Below, in pieces: positions 58,179 to 64,000 of a stretch of DNA of 64,000 bases. Within the stretch, counting starts at the first letter, position 1; the number at the start of each line of letters is the position of its first letter. The stretch comes from Puccinia triticina (lineage: Eukaryota > Basidiomycota > Pucciniomycetes > Pucciniales > Pucciniaceae). The stretch is taken from the NCBI RefSeq assembly GCF_026914185.1, contig NC_070561.1, forward strand, positions 3,472,001-3,536,000, read 5' to 3'. The notes below the pieces were generated by a model that saw nothing but the letters and a program-made list of their open reading frames with translations, ran no database searches and was not told where the DNA came from. A program made the position numbers and the translations under genes.

Positions 58179-58536
58179 GTTGGCAGCAGGGTCTAGATCA
58201 ACAATCCCTAATTGGGAGCTTGGCCGCATTCCAAGAGGGGTGACCACGAGCTTTCTTCGAGTACTCAAGCACAACTTCAATGCCAAACTTTCCATGCCTG
58301 AGATTTTATTTGCAGTTTTCAACACCAAAGACCACATCCATGCTTTTATTCACAACATACCACATTCCCTCATCTTCTTCATCTCCAGGGATTATTGGAG
58401 GAGAGCTAAACTGCCAAAAGATAAAGTCATTTTGTGTTCCGTGAGGTATTGTGAATCTGATAGAGAGATTGAGAAGAATTTGTCAAACAGATCTGGAACA
58501 ATAGTATTGACCAACATTTTTACAAAGATGAATTGA
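58179..58536 (+). pseudogene. Short gag-like fragment of the Copia relic
   Basis: An open frame continues from the primer-site region: RSTIPNWELGRIPRG, then LRVLKHNFNAKLSMPEILFA and HIPHSLIFFISRDYWRR-like residues, ending at 58536. Position suggests degraded gag; no domain is recognised. Confidence 0.35.
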
Positions 58537-58889
58537 ACTTTGGATTTTTTTCTGGGGATTTAAATGAAGGGATATGCGATGAAATGAGCTGGACCAGGCC
58601 GGAGAAAATTCTGAACAAGTCCAGATGAGCTCTGATTTGCTCTGATGAGCCCGGACATGTTTCTACCTTTCTGAGAATTAGATTGAATTTCTGTGTATTC
58701 AAGTAGAATCTAGATTAAACAGGATTAAGCCGGCTACTAGTTGTGGGCTCTCAAACCCCCTAGAACCCCTCCTCCTTGCCATCGGGCAGTTCAAAAAAAC
58801 AAATTGTTGGCTGGCCTTGGCTCGCCGCTGAGGTGGGGGGGGAGGGGTTACCGGGGTGCTTTTCTGCTCAACCCTGAACTTTCATACAA

Positions 58890-59075
58890 TCTTTGTTACC
58901 AACCCCCCAACCCCATGAGAAAAAAAGTACATTTTCTGTGCGTACCCTCATTCCAAAAAAAGGCCATTCATACATATTTGGTGAGTACCCTTTTTGGTTT
59001 TGGCCAAAAAATTCATGCATTTTGGTTACCCACCTCCACAGGGGGTTTCCAGGGTCCTGCTCCTACATTTTTCAA
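58890..59075 (-). repeat. Dispersed repeat, copy 2
   Basis: Inverted relative of 57070-57245, ending GGGGGTTTCCAGGGTCCTG (about 59040-59060) and containing GGTTACCCACCTCC. Confidence 0.6.
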
Positions 59076-59259
59076 AAAGTTGTTCATAATGTCAAAATTC
59101 TGTCTTAATTTCACCTCAATTCCTTGTGACATGAATGAACTCCATGTTTGATTGAATTTTTCCTTAAGCTTCAATAGCAAGTTAATAGTACAGCTGTCTC
59201 ACACCTTGTAGTCCATGAACCCTGAGTAGAGTTATGTTATTCATTTAAATCTTCATGCG

Positions 59260-59764
59260 TGTTGGAATTTCACCATTTTCTCTGCTTCCCTGACACTCAT
59301 TCCTCTCTTGTCAGATTAAATATGCATGTTGTCGCCTTCTGTCCCACAACTCAGCCCCAGTTGTCATAGCTTATATATCCTCTGCTTAGATGGAAATGAC
59401 AGCATCAGTCCTCCAGCTTTAGCCCTCTTTGAGGGCTGCCTTGTCCTTGTTCTCTGCCTCTGAGCTTTTTTCCTCAAGTCTTTTTTCTCACATCATCACC
59501 GCCTTTTGTCATAGCTCCAACAATGTGTAGTCTCAAAAGAATGTATTTTATTCCATTTGGGTTTTTATTCATTTTTGTCTCAACCACCTTCTGAACACTT
59601 GTAGATAGCCTATAATTACTAGTCTAAGACTACATGGAGTAATCAGACCTTATTGGTTATCCTCCTTCCTTTTCCACCAGCGCGCCCAAACTCCTCTCAC
59701 TGTCCTACATCTTCATGCCATTTGCCCACCCCCCTTTTTGGGCTCTCCGGTCAAAAACTCAACA
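59260..59764 (+). mobile_element. Copia-like 3' LTR, decayed
   Basis: TGTTGGAATTTCACC start and AAAACTCAACA end, diverged relative of 57394-57925. No matching 5-bp duplication with the left LTR, so the element is old or rearranged. Confidence 0.45.
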
Positions 59765-59920
59765 CAATTAACAGTTGAAAGACTCAAGATCTGTTGTTTT
59801 TGATTTACTTTTTTTCTAAAAAGCAAACATTGGTAGCAGGGCGTAGCACATCAAATCAAATTGATTTGAGTATTTGTATTTGTATTTGATTTGAGTCAAA
59901 TAATGCCTGGGAAAATTTAA

Positions 59921-60305
59921 GGCCCGTTTGGAGCCAATATAAATATAGGTGACATAATCATTTGTAAATTCAATAAAAAATACAAAACTCAACATAAAGA
60001 ATCCAATTTTTTTTTGTAGGAAACCTACAGTACTGGTCTCATCAACTATTAAGTCAGATTTAACTGATTTAGCCATCTTCAGCACCATAATACCATTATA
60101 TTGCTTTGTTTTGGTCAAAAGCAATATAATGGTACTACAGTACTGAATATGGCTGAATCAGTTGAATCTGAATTCATACTTGAAGAGACCAGTATTGTAG
60201 GTTGCCTAGAAAAAATATTTGGAGGCTTTATGTTGAATTTTGTAGTTTTCATTGAATTAACCAACGATTATATCACCTATATTTATATCGGCTCCAAACA
60301 AAGCC
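59921..60305. mobile_element. Palindromic Harbinger-type MITE, 385 bp, copy 2
   Basis: GGCCCGTTTGGAGCC start and GGCTCCAAACAAAGCC end, with a perfect TAA duplication (59918-59920, 60306-60308). Very similar to 48805-49190. Inserted in the hAT element. Confidence 0.92.
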
Positions 60306-60451
60306 TAAGCTTGAATATTTGAATAAATTTGAATAATGGCTCAAAGGGGCTCGTAGAGGGCCAATGCAAGCTTCTCTGGGGCCCAAAGGCCCCAGATGAG
60401 TTTGCACAGGCCCTCTACCAGCCCCTTTGGTGCAACACAAAAAAAAATCTG

Positions 60452-60605
60452 CCTCTGGCACTTTGAAAAGTGCGTCTGCCACTATGACAAGTGTGTCTGC
60501 CACTATGAAAAGTGTGTCCACCACTATGAAAAGTGAGTCCACCACTATCAAAAGTGCGTCCAGCACTCTGAATAGTGCATCCGCCATTATGAGATATGCC
60601 TCTGG
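60452..60605. repeat. 18-bp minisatellite (CTGCCACTATGAAAAGTG)
   Basis: About eight imperfect units, all multiples of 3, so plus and minus frames stay open across it. It lies within the hAT element. Confidence 0.8.
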
Positions 60606-60845
60606 CAACATTATAAGCGCCCTTTTGCACCATGATATTTTTGACGGATGACCCCCTCAAAAACATATGGCCCAGAAATGGGCCAAAATAAGTCAAAAAC
60701 ACAAAAATGTAATTGTTTGGTGTTTTGAATGTATTTTGGAAGTTTTTCCGTTGAATACCTCCAAATACTCAAATATTCAACAAATCAGTATTCAAGGGGC
60801 CCAAAAAACGTGTTGAATACCACTGTGCTATGCCCTGGTTGGTAG

Positions 60846-61194
60846 TTAACAAGTCTGCCAGGTAGTAGCTGTCCTTCAAAGCTCTGGCATTATCATCTTG
60901 ACTGCCGGTGGAGTCTTCTCATTGTTGGAACAGCCTTCTTGCTGCCATTGAGATCTCTGGTCTCTTCCATCTTGAATAGACCTGATGGATGGTAATCTGC
61001 AACTCTGTTGGAATCCAATTCACCTTCTTATTAGGAGTACCTTCGGTAAGTAGTACTCACATACACTTGCCACGATGTTGATTTATTCCTAAAAAGTCTA
61101 GATTTTCACAGGGAAATCTAGCTTTTTGGGCACTTCTGGGAGGCCCACGGGTATTGACGGGAAGTCGTCCATTAATAAAAACTCCAGCTCATTC
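60846..61194. other. No gene seen
   Basis: Continues the sequence cut by the hAT element. No supported gene. Confidence 0.35.
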
Positions 61195-61422
61195 TTAGGC
61201 CCCGTTTGGCTGCCACGTTATACGTCATAAATGGACAAATTTATGACGCGCGACCCCCGGGGGTTATCGCGGTATCCCAAATATGTCTTTGGCAGGGTCG
61301 TCATAAGCTCCGGCTTATAACTTGAGATATATCACGATCAAAATTGTATATCCGCCTTGCCTCACGGCCACCGCTCAGCTTACGGTCACCGCTCAGCTTC
61401 AATCACATCAACAACTTTCGCC

Positions 61423-62818
61423 ATGGCTCGGCAAAGAGGAAAAGGAAAGAATTCCCAACAACCTTCTGCTACTCCTAGTCGATTGCACCCAAAACATTGT
61501 CGTCGTCAAGCATCTGGGACGCCAGGAAGACAACCAAGCTCCCAAATTACACCAGCCACTCCACACAAGACTCAAAGCACCATCCACTATTCATGGAGTC
61601 CGAGTCCACCGCGACGTCGTGAGAATTCAAGCCCACCGCCTCCTGATCGTTCGGATTCCCCGCGTGCTGAGAAGAGCCCACCACCTCCTGATTGTTTGGA
61701 CTCCCTGCGTGCTGAGAAGAGCCCACCACCTCGAGAAGCTCGCCAGATCAAAAAGCTCCCACCTAATCAACCTGAAGGTGACGAATCACAAACACAGACT
61801 CAAAGAAAGAACCTTGTTTGGTCCCCAGCAATGGAAAAGAGCGCTCTCAACTTGTATGTCAAAGCCGTCGAGGAGGGTAAACGTTGCGATAATGGTTCCA
61901 AGACCGAAACCCAGCGATGGGCAGCTGCTGAGCTCGGAAAGGAGTTCCCTGAGTATGATTTTACTGGTCAAAAGGTTGCTCGGAAAGGAGTTCCCTGAGT
62001 ATGATTTTACTGGTCAAAAGGTTAAGTCTAAGTTGAACCAAGTATGTACTACTGATCATTCACCTTCTATTCATTGTTGTACCCGTACTGACTCTTTTCT
62101 TTGGGGCTGACTGATTTCTTTTGGAAAGACATTCAAGAAATGGTATGATGCCTTTCTTGCATGTAAAGAGGCGAGTGGTTTTGGGTGGAATGAAGAACAG
62201 TATATGGTCACTGCATCCGAGGATGTCTGGAATGCCTTCTTGGTAGTAAGTTGTTTGCATTTTTTGATCATCCATTGTTTAGTTAGTTGGCTGATTAAGA
62301 ATACATAGTCCCATCCATTGGCTAAGCGTTTCAAAAACACGCCTTTCCCAGAATATCACGAGCTATGTGTTATTTTTAGCGGGAATGCCGCAACAGGAAG
62401 GTTGCGTCGGGGCACTAACGCCAACGATGAGGTTGGCAACGCCGACGTTCACGAGGACAATCCCGACGCAGCGAATGGGACTCTACCTCGAACGGGCACT
62501 CAGCAGCGTGGTGTGCGTCCCCATCGCTCGCACCGCAGGACCTCTGGTGATGCCTTTGAATCATCGATTCAATCCGTAGTCAAGGCTTTTCTTGCTCAAG
62601 ATAACAACAGACCTGAGGATACTCCAACCCACAGGGCCATCACAAAGTTCGAAGACGAATTTGCTGCTGGTCTTGAAATGGATGATCTAGTTGCCGGCTA
62701 CAGTGTTTTGGAGAACAAGGCCAAGGCTATCACTTTCTTAGCTATCCGAGACAGCCACCGCTGTTCAGCCTGGTTGCATGCTCAGATCCAGAAACGACGC
62801 GAACGTGACAACATGTAA
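61423..62818 (+). CDS. Harbinger Myb/SANT-like DNA-binding protein, with 46-bp duplication
   Basis: Partner protein that binds Harbinger ends and helps import the transposase. Exons 61423-61974, 62021-62041, 62129-62245 and 62309-62818 join in phase to 399 residues if 61975-62020 is removed. The N-terminus is Pro/Ser-rich and basic (RRRENSSPPPPDRSDSPR), with a repeat of AEKSPPP. The Myb/SANT-like trihelix runs from NLVWSPAMEKSALNLYV through KEFPEYDFTGQKVKSKLNQ and TFKKWYDAFLACKEASGFGW to ASEDVWNAFL, then SHPLAKRFKNTPFPEYHEL. The last 60 residues are helical. Unspliced, the 46-bp tandem duplication (61932-61977 repeated at 61978-62023) shifts the frame to a TGA at 61996-61998. The duplication boundaries also fit a GT...AG intron. 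Confidence 0.8.
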
Positions 62819-63146
62819 TTCCACTCGCTCGTACTCGATCAATCTCCACTGGCTCGTAAAGTCGATTGATCTCCACTCGCTCATGAACTCGATCAATCAA
62901 AATCTTGCTCCTCATCAAACTCAATGTCGCCGGGCCTTGTGTACTCTCAATCAGAACCTCGGATACTCAACAGACCCTCACATAAGACCCATGTACACTG
63001 ATCAAACCCTTGTATGCTTGTTTTTCTGTTATTTTCTGTGTTCTTGAGTCTGTAGGCAAATAATAGACAGGCCAAGCTATATATGAAACAGTTGTTTATT
63101 TGTTTGAAAAGCAAGAGCTATCTGAGAGAGTTTAAGTAAGGAAGAG
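62819..63146. other. Spacer between convergent Harbinger genes
   Basis: Repeated CTCGATCAATC/CCACTCGCTC words near 62820-62900. Likely 3' untranslated regions; no gene. Confidence 0.5.
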
Positions 63147-64000
63147 CTATGTGCGAGATGCTAAGTAACTACGATATTGATTCCACATGTCCTGAGCAAT
63201 CCGATCTCTCCAGGAATTGTTTGCTGCTCGTTCGCGAGCCCGACTTAGAACCTCTTCCTCATCGTCTTCATCTGGTGGAGGGTCGTCCTCACCAGTTGGT
63301 GCGCACTCATTTGCATCCAGTCTAAATTCTACGCCATACCCTCAATCATTGATGATGATGTTGTGTATTACCGCTAACACAATTACAAGGTCCCTCTGAG
63401 TCTTGAGACTGTACTCCAAAGGATGAACGAGTATAGGGAAGCGTTTCTTCCAGGTCCCAAAGGTCCGCTCAACGACATTTTGCATCATCGAATGTCGAAG
63501 GTTATAAAGTTCTTCCTTTGTTTCAGGTCTGAAAACAAATGAATTACAAGCATGTACCACGCCAAGGACATTCTGAGCTAAACAACCCTTCCGGTTTTGA
63601 TATGGGCCCGCTAGATGTTCGGGTACGCAGGCTGGAATGTGGCAGCCGTCTAGTGCGCCGATACACCCATCAAAGAATGGTGAAAACTTTGGGTTGTCCA
63701 AGATGACTTTGTGCGTGAATTTCGGATTGGGGGTGACAATATACTTTGATTTAAGCTGGAGGAGGAGTCGAATGATATGATGAAACACCCGTGATATCGT
63801 TTCTCCACTATGCTGAAACTGATCCTGTGCTTGACGGTTGGTTGCATTCTGCCCAACGATGTACAGGAATATGCCGAGTTGTTTGTCCATGCTGAGAATT
63901 CTGGAAACAGGCTCATAGTTGATTGAATCCAGCTCAACTGAGCAACCTTTGAAGGTATCAATAGACAACCGGAGCATGGCTTGAGCCCGTCGGGCATTCC
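63147..64000 (-). CDS. PIF/Harbinger DDE_4 transposase, partial at the window edge, one TGA
   Basis: The cut-and-paste nuclease of the element. The frame enters from the right edge (RAQAMLRLSIDTF) and shows ISRVFHHIIRLLLQL, FFDGCIGALDGCHIPACVP (second catalytic D in GALDG), YQNRKGCLAQNVLGVV, then EELYNLRHSMMQNVVERTFG with the catalytic E, and WKKRFPIL, the conserved end of DDE_4. After HNIIIND the codon is TGA (63342-63344), but the same frame continues GYGVEFRLDANE, an acidic stretch and MWNQYRSYLASRT to TAG at 63147. So the C-terminus is either about 65 residues shorter, or the TGA is a mutation or is read through. The N-terminal HTH and first catalytic D lie outside or in earlier exons. 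Confidence 0.88.

Larger units (their letters stand above)
59837..60837. mobile_element. Nonautonomous hAT element, 1001 bp, TSD (A/G)TTGGTAG
   Basis: Ends CAGGGCGTAGCAC and the inverted CAGGGCATAGCAC; flanks ATTGGTAG (59829-59836) and GTTGGTAG (60838-60845), 7 of 8 matching. AAATACTCAAATATTC words fill the subterminal regions. It contains a nested Harbinger-type palindromic MITE and a minisatellite; no transposase. Confidence 0.85.
61198..64000. mobile_element. PIF/Harbinger element, left end and both genes (right end outside)
   Basis: The left end GGCCCCGTTTGGCTGCC follows TTA (61195-61197), the standard 3-bp Harbinger target. Its first 12 bases equal those of the palindromic MITE at 48805. 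It contains a plus-strand Myb/SANT-like gene and a convergent minus-strand DDE_4 transposase gene, the usual Harbinger pair. The right end is beyond the window. Confidence 0.85.

Overview
The window is nuclear DNA of a filamentous basidiomycete, most likely a rust fungus of the Puccinia type (inference). Genes carry many short GT-AG introns (about 60-100 nt). The non-genic part is packed with DNA transposons, MITEs and LTR fragments, and the accessory families (KDZ transposase, DDE_3, hAT, PIF/Harbinger, an HMG-box-like expanded family) are those abundant in rust genomes. Host genes I could rebuild exon by exon or nearly so: P-type copper ATPase (CCC2/ATP7 type, 20644-24366, minus), Csm1/Pcs1-like kinetochore/monopolin protein (30783-32431, minus), class I SAM methyltransferase (32874-34122, minus), an HMG-box-like protein (41935-43764, minus), Eaf3/MRG15 chromo-MRG protein (44240-45584, plus), 3-isopropylmalate dehydrogenase (46170-47563, minus), ubiquitin-like-domain CTD/proteasome phosphatase UBLCP1 (49659-52433, plus) and eIF4E (54215-55667, minus). 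RNA genes: U2 snRNA (11589 to about 11785) and an intron-containing tRNA-Pro(CGG) (53157-53254).

Layout. 1-6700: a relic Ty3/Gypsy reverse transcriptase split by a 5.6-kb DNA transposon (869-6493) with CACTAC termini and a 3-bp AAG duplication. The element carries two convergent genes, an unrecognised protein and a DD34E (DDE_3) transposase; the 5' end of each gene lies in the element's inverted arms. 6700-20600: gene-poor repeat land with a tRNA-derived SINE candidate, nested MITEs, a Mutator-like element next to a 20-bp minisatellite and the U2 gene, solo LTRs and long LTR-like blocks. 20600-30700: copper ATPase, a complete 2.86-kb hAT element (24465-27319), then a dead hAT copy split by three later insertions. 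30700-47600: core genes separated by a broken KDZ transposase gene (35672-39278) and an AT-rich fold-back region. 47600-64000: MITEs, UBLCP1, tRNA, eIF4E, a decayed Copia-like element, a nested hAT/Harbinger MITE stack, and the left part of a PIF/Harbinger element (from 61198) that runs off the window with its Myb/SANT-like gene and DDE_4 transposase gene.

The core genes act in separate processes (copper transport, chromosome segregation, chromatin, leucine synthesis, proteasome/CTD dephosphorylation, translation initiation, splicing) and do not form a cluster. The strongest leads are the two-gene CACTAC-ended element; the 46-bp tandem duplication in the Harbinger Myb-like gene that creates an exact GT...AG segment; and the recurrence of single in-frame TGA codons in otherwise open transposon genes.
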